This document shows, piece by piece, positions 1 through 5,388 of a stretch of DNA of 7,639 bases. Each line of letters begins with the position of its first letter. The stretch's first letter is position 1. The notes beneath the pieces were generated by a model. It was not told the origin of the DNA, did no database searches, and saw only the letters and a program-made list of their open reading frames with translations. Origin of the DNA: Planctomycetaceae bacterium (GTDB taxonomy: Bacteria; Planctomycetota; Planctomycetia; Pirellulales; Thermoguttaceae); contig WRCR01000178.1 of assembly GCA_009783865.1 (NCBI GenBank), forward strand, positions 1 through 7,639, written 5' to 3'. Made by a program: the position numbers and the translations under genes.

Positions 1-33
1 GATAGTGGAGTTTTTACTTTGCTGCCTTGCCAT
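1..33 (-). CDS. 5' end of an unidentified minus-strand gene (partial)
   Basis: The minus strand opens with ATG at 33-31 and reads MARQQSKNSTI before leaving the window. An AGGA core (complement of 42-45, inside GAAAGGAA) lies 8 nt upstream of the ATG. A TTGACA-containing promoter candidate lies just beyond that. This ordered promoter, SD and ATG is the only support, because 11 residues cannot identify a family. A basic, polar N-terminus ending in S-T-I is compatible with a DNA-binding regulator of LacI type, but that is speculation. The gene runs in the same direction as iorA, which ends about 470 bp upstream of it. Confidence 0.45.
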   Translation of the reverse strand, partial: MARQQSKNSTI

Positions 34-65
34 ATAGTAGTTCCTTTCAAAACCATATATGGCAA
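27..65. repeat. 10-bp inverted repeat over promoter and start codon
   Basis: TTGCCATATA at 27-36 is the exact reverse complement of TATATGGCAA at 56-65, with 19 bp between. The right arm contains the candidate -10 box of the left-edge gene and part of the palindrome CCATATATGG (53-62). The left arm contains its start codon. On the minus strand only the start-codon arm would be transcribed, so DNA binding (an operator) fits better than an RNA hairpin. On the plus strand the right arm is followed by TTTTT, so a weak terminator for a gene to the left is an alternative. Confidence 0.4.
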
Positions 66-84
66 TTTTTCACATTCTTGTCAA
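56..84 (-). promoter_or_regulatory. Candidate sigma70-type promoter for the left-edge gene
   Basis: On the minus strand a perfect TTGACA (complement of 79-84) is followed 17 bp later by CATATA (complement of 61-56), a weak -10 box. Start of transcription would be near 49, giving a leader of about 15 nt that still contains the SD. The -35 box is convincing and the -10 box is poor. Confidence 0.45.
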
Positions 85-166
85 TACCACAAAAAACGGG
101 ATAAATAGAAATATCTATGCCAGCCCCAAAATGTTTATATGTTCATAAAGCGTTCTAAGTAGTTGT

Positions 167-198
167 CCCTAAACTCTAACGTATTTTGGCATTTAGGG
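167..198. repeat. Short inverted repeat near a possible IS end
   Basis: CCCTAAA at 167-173 pairs with TTTAGGG at 192-198 across 18 bp. It sits about 60 bp upstream of the transposase remnant's start codon, where the end of an insertion sequence would be expected. No matching opposite end is present in the window, so its role as an IS terminus is inferred only. Confidence 0.3.
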
Positions 199-243
199 TT
201 GTGTAATAGGTGAAACGCCATGCTTCCGAAAAAGTTTCAACAC

Positions 244-251
244 AAAGGAGG
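244..251 (+). promoter_or_regulatory. Strong Shine-Dalgarno before the transposase remnant
   Basis: AAAGGAGG lies 4 nt before the ATG at 256. It is the strongest ribosome binding site in the window and fixes the start of the remnant. Resident genes here (iorA, cysT, cysA, glmU) have weak or no SD, so it looks imported. Confidence 0.6.
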
Positions 252-255
252 CAAT

Positions 256-324
256 ATGCGAACCACCATATGGAATTATAGCACCGACTTGACCGATTTG
301 CAATGGGGTACCATAAAAAAATTC
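256..324 (+). pseudogene. N-terminal fragment of an IS5-type transposase
   Basis: The 23 codons from the ATG at 256 contain YSTDLTDLQWGTIKKF. This matches the N-terminal signature of IS5-family transposases of the DUF4096 type, where a D-L-T-D-x-Q-W block is normally followed by I-x-x-x-L-P. After F23 the similarity stops: the expected proline-rich and R-x-R-x-D-x-R segments do not appear in any frame, and no DDE catalytic domain is present. The fragment is too short to be active. It is probably the 5' relic of an insertion sequence whose remainder was deleted, leaving the break about 180 bp from the 3' end of iorA. The family call rests on a short motif recalled from memory and needs a profile search. 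Confidence 0.5.
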
Positions 325-438
325 TATATGTTCGATTACATTCTCAGCACAACAGCGAACGTAACTGGAAATAAAGGTTGGGATTTTACGCAAAATATTC
401 CCGTTCCGAAAGCAGAGCAAGAGAAGCAGTTTGCATTG

Positions 439-457
439 GCGGAGTGCGGTACTCCGC
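439..457. repeat. Small perfect hairpin downstream of iorA
   Basis: GCGGAGT (439-445) pairs with ACTCCGC (451-457) around a 5-nt loop. It lies 50-70 nt beyond the iorA stop codon. On the iorA strand no U-run follows, so it is not a classical intrinsic terminator. It could protect the 3' end of the transcript or be a dispersed repeat unit. Confidence 0.4.
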
Positions 458-476
458 GCAGGTTTTGCCGTCCGGA

Positions 477-490
477 GGTAGGCAACTACC
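477..490. repeat. 5-bp hairpin just after the iorA stop
   Basis: GGTAG (477-481) pairs with CTACC (486-490) around GCAA, a GNRA-type tetraloop when read on the plus strand. On the iorA strand it starts 16 nt after the stop codon and is followed by the 439-457 hairpin, so the two form a tandem structure at the 3' end of iorA. No U-run is seen. Confidence 0.35.
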
Positions 491-506
491 AGAGACATTT
501 TCGAGT

Positions 507-2297
507 TCACCCAATCGCCTTTGCGGGACAAATAGCACGGCACATTCCGCAAGCGGCACAAAGCAGTTTGTTGATGCTGATGTTGTCTCCGCTCTTTTCA
601 ATCGCAGGACAACCAAGTTTCAAACAGGCATTACACTTCTTGCATACCGTTTCGTCAACCGACAGCGGCTGTCCCGATGCCGCACGAAGATGCAGCGGAC
701 ACGGCGATTTAGCAACTATCAGCCACGGTTCTGGACTCTCCGTCGCTTCCTTCAAAATGGCAACCGCCGTTTTGACATCACGCGGATTTATCGTCCGAAC
801 ATTCGGAACTCCGCACGCTTTGCCGATTTCTTCAATCGAAGCCGCAAAGGTCTCTTCACCAAGCAGTGTCTTACCGCTGCCGGGATTGTCCTGATGCCCC
901 GTCATTGCCGTTATGCGGTTATCGACAACGATAATCGTTGAAGTCCCCTTGTTATAGACAATGTCCAGCAAACCGGTAATGCCGCTGTGAAAAAAAGTAG
1001 AATCGCCGACAATGCCGACAACTTTCTGCTGCTTATCGGAAGTGTGGCGGTTGAACGACAACGCCTTATCCATCCCGTGAGCAAGTGAAACGCCGCCGCC
1101 CATGCAGAGAATTGTATCTATTCGTGAAAGCGGCGGTAAAACACCTAGCGAATAACATCCGATGTCGCCGTTAACAACGACATCAAGCCGACCCAAAGCA
1201 TAGAATACGCCGCGATGCGGACAGCCCGGACACAACACCGGCGGTCTGGCAGGCAGAGTCGGCAGCGGTTCTTTGGTATTCGTTGGCTTTTCTGCAATTT
1301 CAGTACTGCTGCCTTCGATGAGTGCTTTGCGTTTCATAAGAACATCCGGCGAAAGTTCGCCAATTCCCGGTATCACTGATTTTCCAACGCAGTCAATTCC
1401 CAAAGAGCGGATATGTTCTTCGAGGAAGTCCTCTAGTTCTTCAATGATAACAAGACGTTTTACCTGCGAGGCAAATTCTTTGATTAAATCATCGGGAAAC
1501 GGAAACGGCATTCCAAGTTTCAGGAAAGACGCATCGGGAAACACTTCACGGGCATATTGATACGCAATGCCCGAAGTAATAATGCCGAGCGACTTATCGC
1601 CCCAAATGATTTTATTGACGGGAAACTTGCAGGCATCTTGCCGCAACTGCTTGAGGCGTTCTTCGACTTTTACACGCATTGGTCTTGCCCAAGCCGGTAT
1701 AGGAACGAAACGCGGCGGATTTTTTTCAAAGTGAATCGGTCTGCCGGTTTCCAGTCGCGGCTCTTCGCTGACTAGCCCGCGGGAATGGGAAACACGGGTG
1801 GTGCTGCGGAGAATGACCGGCGTATTGTATTTTTCCGAGACCTCAAAGGCAAACTTGACGTACTCTTTTGCTTCTTCAGAATCGGAAGGCTCAAGAACGG
1901 GGATTTTGGCAAATCTTGCGTAATGGCGGGTATCTTGTTCGTTTTGCGAAGAGTGCATACCGGGGTCATCGGCGACCACAGCAACGAATCCGCCGACAAC
2001 ACCGATGTAGGACAGCGTCATCAGCGGGTCGGCAGCAACATTGAGACCTACGTGTTTCATAGTGGTTACCACTCTTGCACCGGCAAAAGCGGCACCGGCG
2101 GCAACTTCAAAGCCGACTTTTTCATTTGGCGACCATTCGGCGTAAATGGAATCGGCATAGCGTTCCGCAACGGCTTCGAGTATTTCGGTGGACGGTGTGC
2201 CGGGATAGCCCGCCGCAAATGTAACACCGGCTTCGTAAGCACCGCGTGCGATTGCTTCATTACCGGAAAGTAAAGAACGGGAAGATGTGCTGCTCAT
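507..2297 (-). CDS. iorA: Indolepyruvate:ferredoxin oxidoreductase, alpha (large) subunit
   Basis: The enzyme oxidatively decarboxylates indolepyruvate and other aryl 2-oxoacids to acyl-CoA, reducing ferredoxin. In anaerobes it serves aromatic amino acid breakdown, or synthesis when run in reverse, in the cytoplasm. The 596-residue protein has the expected order of domains. A pyruvate-ferredoxin-oxidoreductase-type N-terminal domain contains AAGYPGTPSTEIL (28-40). The CPGCPHRG motif is at 356-363. The thiamine diphosphate-binding region has GDIGCYSLG (377-385), GDSTFFHSG (431-439) and VVDNRITAMTGHQ (457-469). Two C-terminal [4Fe-4S] motifs follow: C552, C555, C558, C563 and C580, C583, C586, C590. 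The protein stops six residues after the last cysteine, slightly early but within family variation. The ATG at 2297 gives a natural N-terminus, and there is no clear SD. The partner beta subunit, iorB, does not follow within the window. Related archaeal-type aryl-oxoacid enzymes cannot be excluded. Confidence 0.95.
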   Translation of the reverse strand: MSSTSSRSLLSGNEAIARGAYEAGVTFAAGYPGTPSTEILEAVAERYADSIYAEWSPNEKVGFEVAAGAAFAGARVVTTMKHVGLNVAADPLMTLSYIGVVGGFVAVVADDPGMHSSQNEQDTRHYARFAKIPVLEPSDSEEAKEYVKFAFEVSEKYNTPVILRSTTRVSHSRGLVSEEPRLETGRPIHFEKNPPRFVPIPAWARPMRVKVEERLKQLRQDACKFPVNKIIWGDKSLGIITSGIAYQYAREVFPDASFLKLGMPFPFPDDLIKEFASQVKRLVIIEELEDFLEEHIRSLGIDCVGKSVIPGIGELSPDVLMKRKALIEGSSTEIAEKPTNTKEPLPTLPARPPVLCPGCPHRGVFYALGRLDVVVNGDIGCYSLGVLPPLSRIDTILCMGGGVSLAHGMDKALSFNRHTSDKQQKVVGIVGDSTFFHSGITGLLDIVYNKGTSTIIVVDNRITAMTGHQDNPGSGKTLLGEETFAASIEEIGKACGVPNVRTINPRDVKTAVAILKEATESPEPWLIVAKSPCPLHLRAASGQPLSVDETVCKKCNACLKLGCPAIEKSGDNISINKLLCAACGMCRAICPAKAIG

Positions 2298-2305
2298 TAT
2301 TTTTT

Positions 2306-2357
2306 CTGACGGATAATTTTTGTAAAAAAGGAGACCTTATTTTACCATTATCCGCAG
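2306..2357. promoter_or_regulatory. Inverted repeat straddling the iorA -10 box (candidate operator)
   Basis: CGGATAAT (2310-2317) is the exact reverse complement of ATTATCCG (2347-2354). The match extends as CTG (2306-2308) against CAG (2355-2357), with one extra A in the left arm. The right arm lies between the -10 and -35 boxes of the iorA promoter and the left arm lies in the leader, so only one arm is transcribed. This points to a DNA site with half-sites about 37 bp apart. The binding protein is unknown. Confidence 0.4.
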
Positions 2358-2366
2358 AGGAGTCAA
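2339..2366 (-). promoter_or_regulatory. iorA promoter
   Basis: On the minus strand TTGACT (complement of 2366-2361) is followed after 16 bp by TAAAAT (complement of 2344-2339). Both boxes are close to the sigma70 consensus. Transcription should start near 2332, giving a leader of about 35 nt to the ATG at 2297. It diverges from the sbp promoter about 85 bp away. Confidence 0.65.
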
Positions 2367-2384
2367 TGTAAACCACTCTGTCAG

Positions 2385-2404
2385 CGTCAGATTCCCGTCA
2401 GATT
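2385..2404. repeat. CGTCAGATT direct repeat, 11-bp period
   Basis: CGTCAGATT occurs at 2385-2393 and again at 2396-2404, an 11-bp step of about one helical turn. A partial copy, TGTCAG, is at 2380-2385. The core CGTCAG also occurs in the opposite orientation at 2306-2311. The pair lies upstream of the -35 boxes of both the iorA and sbp promoters, where an activator would bind. Its function is inferred from position only. Confidence 0.35.
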
Positions 2405-2448
2405 TATAATCCTGCGCCCGAATTTCCTTGTTTTTTCAGAAAAAAATT

Positions 2449-2476
2449 TTTACACTGCCATTTTGCATGCTATACT
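2449..2476 (+). promoter_or_regulatory. Promoter of the sulfate transport operon
   Basis: TTTACA (2449-2454) and TATACT (2471-2476) are separated by 16 bp, with an expected start near 2483. T- and A-runs from 2431 to 2446 sit immediately upstream and resemble an UP element. No earlier plus-strand promoter is needed for sbp, and the four cys genes follow without a strong terminator. Confidence 0.65.
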
Positions 2477-2502
2477 TGAGTTGAACATTTTTGAAAGAAC
2501 AC

Positions 2503-2509
2503 AAGGGAG
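2503..2509 (+). promoter_or_regulatory. Shine-Dalgarno that fixes the sbp start
   Basis: AAGGGAG ends 5 nt before the ATG at 2515. An in-frame TTG at 2491 lies upstream of this SD and would place eight extra residues before the lipoprotein signal, so the ATG is preferred. Confidence 0.75.
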
Positions 2510-2514
2510 TTTTT

Positions 2515-3615
2515 ATGCGCAAAAAATACTTATTTAACGCCGCCGCCGGTTTTTTCGCCGCTGCGGTATTGCTTATTGCCTTGTCCGGCTGCCGAAACAA
2601 CACCGCCCAGTCCGACACCGCTTCGGCGAAGGGAAATGAACTTCTTAACGTTTCCTACGACCCAACCAGAGAGTTGTACGAACAGTACAACGAAGCATTT
2701 ATCAAATACTGGAAAGAAAAAACCGGCGAGACCGTGATTATCAAACAGTCGCACGGCGGTTCGTCAAAACAGGCATTAAAAGTCATCGAAGGACTTGGAG
2801 CGGACATCTTAACGCTGGGAGTTTCCGCCGATATTGACGCTATCGCCGAAAAGGGAAAACTGCTGCCGATGGATTGGCAGAAAAGATTTCCTAACGACAG
2901 CACTCCGTACACTTCCACCGTTGTGTTTCTTGTCCGCAAAGGCAACCCGAAGAATATCAAAACGTGGGAAGACCTTGTCCAGCCCGGTATGAGCATTATC
3001 GCCGCAAACCCGAAAACCAGTGCAGTTGCACGGTTAAGTTATTTGGCGGGCTGGGGCGCGATTCTCAAACGGGAACTCGGCGATTTGAACAAACTCAAGG
3101 AACCGGAAAAATATGCCGCCGAAATCGCGAAAGCGCAAGAGGCGGCACAGGCATATACCAAAGAAATCTATAGGCACGTTAAGGTGTTGGACTCCGGTGC
3201 GCGGGGCGCGTCGCAGACATTCATTCAGCGCAAACAGGGTGATGTTCTCCTGAACTGGGAAAACGAGTCCTACAAGGCACTTGCCGACAGTACCGATAAA
3301 TCGTTTGAAATAGTTGTGCCGCCGATTAGCATCCTCGCTGACCCCTCGGTGGCAGTTGTCGATAAAAATGTTGACAAACGCGGAACACGAATTATTGCCG
3401 AAGAGTACATACGGTATCTCTACAGCGATGCAGGACAGGAATTAGCGGCGAAGAATTCTTACCGTCCGCATAACAAGGATATTTTAGCAAAGTACAAAGA
3501 TAACTTTGCCGAAGTCGAATTGTTCACCGTCGGCGATGTTTTCGGCGGCTGGGCAGAAGCGCAAAAAACACACTTCTGCGACGGCGGCGTGTTCGATACA
3601 ATTTACGCAAGGTAA
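2515..3615 (+). CDS. sbp: Sulfate/thiosulfate-binding lipoprotein of the ABC importer
   Basis: This protein captures sulfate (or thiosulfate) outside the inner membrane and delivers it to the CysTW channel. The 366-residue protein starts with a lipoprotein signal: basic MRKK, a hydrophobic core, and lipobox L-S-G-C with the lipidated Cys at 26. Family motifs follow in order: VSYDPTRELYEQ (46-57), KQSHGGSSKQ (77-86), PYTSTVVFLVRKGNP (131-145), LDSGARG (225-231), GDVLLNWENE (242-251) and DVFGGWAEAQKTHFCDGGVFD (341-361). Enteric Sbp and CysP are about 330-340 residues. The extra length comes from the lipoprotein leader region and from a helical, charged stretch at about 182-223 that looks roughly 18 residues longer than usual. 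Being lipid-anchored rather than freely periplasmic is unlike enteric Sbp. It is the first gene of the operon, 14 bp before cysT. Sulfate and thiosulfate cannot be told apart from sequence, and cysP is an alternative name. Confidence 0.93.
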   Translation: MRKKYLFNAAAGFFAAAVLLIALSGCRNNTAQSDTASAKGNELLNVSYDPTRELYEQYNEAFIKYWKEKTGETVIIKQSHGGSSKQALKVIEGLGADILTLGVSADIDAIAEKGKLLPMDWQKRFPNDSTPYTSTVVFLVRKGNPKNIKTWEDLVQPGMSIIAANPKTSAVARLSYLAGWGAILKRELGDLNKLKEPEKYAAEIAKAQEAAQAYTKEIYRHVKVLDSGARGASQTFIQRKQGDVLLNWENESYKALADSTDKSFEIVVPPISILADPSVAVVDKNVDKRGTRIIAEEYIRYLYSDAGQELAAKNSYRPHNKDILAKYKDNFAEVELFTVGDVFGGWAEAQKTHFCDGGVFDTIYAR

Positions 3616-3629
3616 AAAATTGAACGACA

Positions 3630-4511
3630 ATGGTATTACCCGGTTTCCGAATTACATTGGGCTTCACGCTCACTTATACGGCACTCATCGTGTTGATACC
3701 GCTGTCGCTTCTGGTCTGGCATGCTTCGCATTTAACGGCTGCCGACTTCTTCAAAACGGTCGGCAATCCGCAAGTGGTCGCGTCATACAAGTTGACTTTT
3801 ACCGCCTCGTTTTTAGCGGCACTCACTAACGCCGTCTTTGGTTTCATCGCCGCCTGGGCTTTAGTCCGATACCGCTTTCCGGGCAGGAAAATACTCGACT
3901 CCATCATTGATATACCGTTTGCGATTCCAACTGCCGTCAGCGGGATTGCACTAACGACAATCTGTGCCGACAGCGGCTGGGTCGGAGGACTTGCAAAAGC
4001 CTACGGCATCAAGTTAGTCGAGTTTGCCGAAAGATACCGCCTTGACTTTTTCGATGTTCCGCTGCTCGATAAAGTTGACGGCTTGCGGATTGCATACACA
4101 CCGCTCGGTGTTTATACTGCGCTGGTATTCATCGGCTTGCCGTTTGTTGTGCGGACTTTGCAGCCCGCCATCACGGATTTTGATAAGGAAATCGAAGAAG
4201 CGGCACATTCACTCGGCGCAAATAGATTTCAAACGTTTTGGCGCATAATCTTTCCTTCACTTGTGCCGGCACTGGTCACCGGCTTTGTTTTGGCATTTGC
4301 ACGAGCATTAGGCGAATACGGCAGCGTCATCTTCATTGCCGGAAACATCCCGTTTGAAACCGAAATTACTTCACAGTTGATTTACACACAGTTAGAGGAA
4401 CTCAATTATCCGAAAGCGACGGCAATCGCTCTCGTGATGCTTGTTGCCTCATTCACCTGTATGTTTGCCATTAACATGATTCAATGGTACTCGGCGAGGT
4501 ATTCAAAATGA
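3630..4511 (+). CDS. cysT: Sulfate ABC transporter permease CysT (CysU)
   Basis: This is one of two membrane subunits that form the sulfate channel, a heterodimer with CysW. The 293-residue protein begins with the family's LPGFRITLGFTLTY start (3-16). It shows about six hydrophobic segments, near 9-30, 56-79, 95-112, 158-176, 212-235 and 262-285. The cytoplasmic EAA loop that docks on CysA is at 189-209 (E-E-A-A-H-S-L-G and onwards to F-P). RALGEYGSVIFIAGN (225-239) is highly typical of CysT. A segment at about 130-154, rich in charged and aromatic residues, sits between GIKLV and AYTPLG, where the E. coli protein is shorter by roughly 20 residues. The ATG at 3630 is the first start after an in-frame stop at 3621 and has no SD at normal spacing. 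Translation may rely on coupling to sbp, whose stop is 14 bp upstream. Its own stop overlaps the cysW start as ATGA. Confidence 0.93.
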   Translation: MVLPGFRITLGFTLTYTALIVLIPLSLLVWHASHLTAADFFKTVGNPQVVASYKLTFTASFLAALTNAVFGFIAAWALVRYRFPGRKILDSIIDIPFAIPTAVSGIALTTICADSGWVGGLAKAYGIKLVEFAERYRLDFFDVPLLDKVDGLRIAYTPLGVYTALVFIGLPFVVRTLQPAITDFDKEIEEAAHSLGANRFQTFWRIIFPSLVPALVTGFVLAFARALGEYGSVIFIAGNIPFETEITSQLIYTQLEELNYPKATAIALVMLVASFTCMFAINMIQWYSARYSK

Positions 4512-5335
4512 GATTCAGAATAACCGAATACTTCGTACCGGCAATACTCGTGACGCTCACGCTAGTGTTTCTTACGTTCTTTCTGGTCTTGCCGCTGGTC
4601 ACCATTTTCGTTGAAGCGTTCAGCAAAGGGTATCAGGCGTATCTCAATGCCTTCAACGAAGAATACGCAATGTCGGCAATTTATCTGACAATTTTCACGG
4701 CTGCCATCGCCGTTCCCGTTAATACAATTTTCGGTGTTGCGGCGGCGTGGTGCATCACAAAATACCGGTTTTGGGGACGCAATGTTCTCATTACAATCAT
4801 CGATTTGCCTTTTGCGATTTCGCCGGTCATTGCCGGTTTGATTTTCGTTCTCGCTTTCGGGAAACACAGCGGTTTCGGCGGCTGGTTTGTTGACCATAAC
4901 ATCGAAATTATCTTTGCAGTGCCGGGCATTGTGCTGGCAACGGTTTTCGTGACTTTCCCGTTTGTTGCCCGCGAATTGATACCGCTGATGCAGGAACAAG
5001 GTTCGTTGGAAGAAGAAGCCGCCGTTTCACTCGGCGCAAGCGGCTGGCAAACCTTTTGGCGAATCACACTTCCGAATATCAAGTGGGGGTTAATTTACGG
5101 TATAATTTTATGCAACGCCCGGGCAATGGGAGAATTCGGTGCGGTCAGCGTTGTTTCCGGCAACATACGCGGCGAAACGAATACTCTGCCGTTGTACATC
5201 GAAACACTGTATGCCAGTTATGCAACAGTACCGGCTTTTGCAATGGCTACACTGCTTGCCGCTTTGGGACTTATAACACTAGTCATCAAAACGGCTGTCG
5301 AATGGAAAATAAAATACGACCGAAGCAAAGGATAA
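4508..5335 (+). CDS. cysW: Sulfate ABC transporter permease CysW
   Basis: This is the second channel subunit of the sulfate importer. I place the start at the ATG at 4508, giving 275 residues. It overlaps the cysT stop as ATGA, has GAGGT (4496-4500) 7 nt upstream, and gives the natural MRFRITEYF N-terminus. An upstream in-frame ATG at 4484 would add eight residues and lacks an SD. Hydrophobic segments lie near 10-35, 57-81, 94-117, 133-155, 192-202 leading to 216, and 243-262. The CysW hallmarks IIDLPFAISPVIAGL (97-111), the EAA loop EEEAAVSLGASGWQTFWRIT (168-187) and NARAMGEFGAVSVVSGNIRG (203-222) are all present. The four-base overlap implies translational coupling and 1:1 synthesis with CysT. 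Confidence 0.93.
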   Translation: MRFRITEYFVPAILVTLTLVFLTFFLVLPLVTIFVEAFSKGYQAYLNAFNEEYAMSAIYLTIFTAAIAVPVNTIFGVAAAWCITKYRFWGRNVLITIIDLPFAISPVIAGLIFVLAFGKHSGFGGWFVDHNIEIIFAVPGIVLATVFVTFPFVARELIPLMQEQGSLEEEAAVSLGASGWQTFWRITLPNIKWGLIYGIILCNARAMGEFGAVSVVSGNIRGETNTLPLYIETLYASYATVPAFAMATLLAALGLITLVIKTAVEWKIKYDRSKG

Positions 5336-5356
5336 TATATTCACACCAACACATTA

Positions 5357-5378
5357 GCGTAGGATTTTAATCCTACGC
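5357..5378. repeat. Near-perfect palindrome in the cysW-cysA gap
   Basis: GCGTAGGATT (5357-5366) and AATCCTACGC (5369-5378) are exact reverse complements separated by two T. A second CCTACG (5378-5383) follows directly, so the arm CGTAGG has two possible partners. The stem ends 10 nt before the cysA ATG and no U-run follows, so it is not an intrinsic terminator. It resembles a dispersed REP-like repeat. In the transcript it would form a stable hairpin next to the cysA start. Confidence 0.7.
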
Positions 5379-5388
5379 CTACGAACAG

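Larger units (their letters stand above)
34..506. other. Intergenic stretch with mobile-element debris, no intact gene
   Basis: Between the left-edge gene and the 3' end of iorA I find no reading frame that looks like a complete protein on either strand. A long open frame exists on plus from 256, but past about 324 its translation is low-complexity nonsense that runs antisense into iorA. The stretch holds the left-edge promoter (56-84), a CCCTAAA/TTTAGGG inverted repeat (167-198), the transposase remnant (256-324) and two hairpins (439-457 and 477-490). No iorB gene is present here. Confidence 0.6.

Noticed and set aside
193..561. Minus-strand frame of 122 codons overlapping the iorA 3' end
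   Set aside because: It lacks the glycine-rich GxGGQG motif and other features of IorB, has no SD, and looks like chance coding.
325..894. Long plus-strand open frame continuing from the transposase start into iorA
   Set aside because: Beyond codon 23 it shows no transposase motifs, and from 507 on it is antisense to a clearly real iorA.
1785..2273. Plus-strand frame of 162 codons inside iorA
   Set aside because: It is an antisense shadow of iorA with arginine, glycine and phenylalanine bias and no recognisable domain.
2477..2514. Sulfur-related riboswitch (SAM type) in the sbp leader
   Set aside because: The leader from the predicted start to the ATG is only about 32 nt and contains no multi-helix fold.
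4562..5082. Two overlapping minus-strand frames inside cysW
   Set aside because: Both are antisense to a complete permease. Their composition reflects the hydrophobic codons of cysW read backwards.
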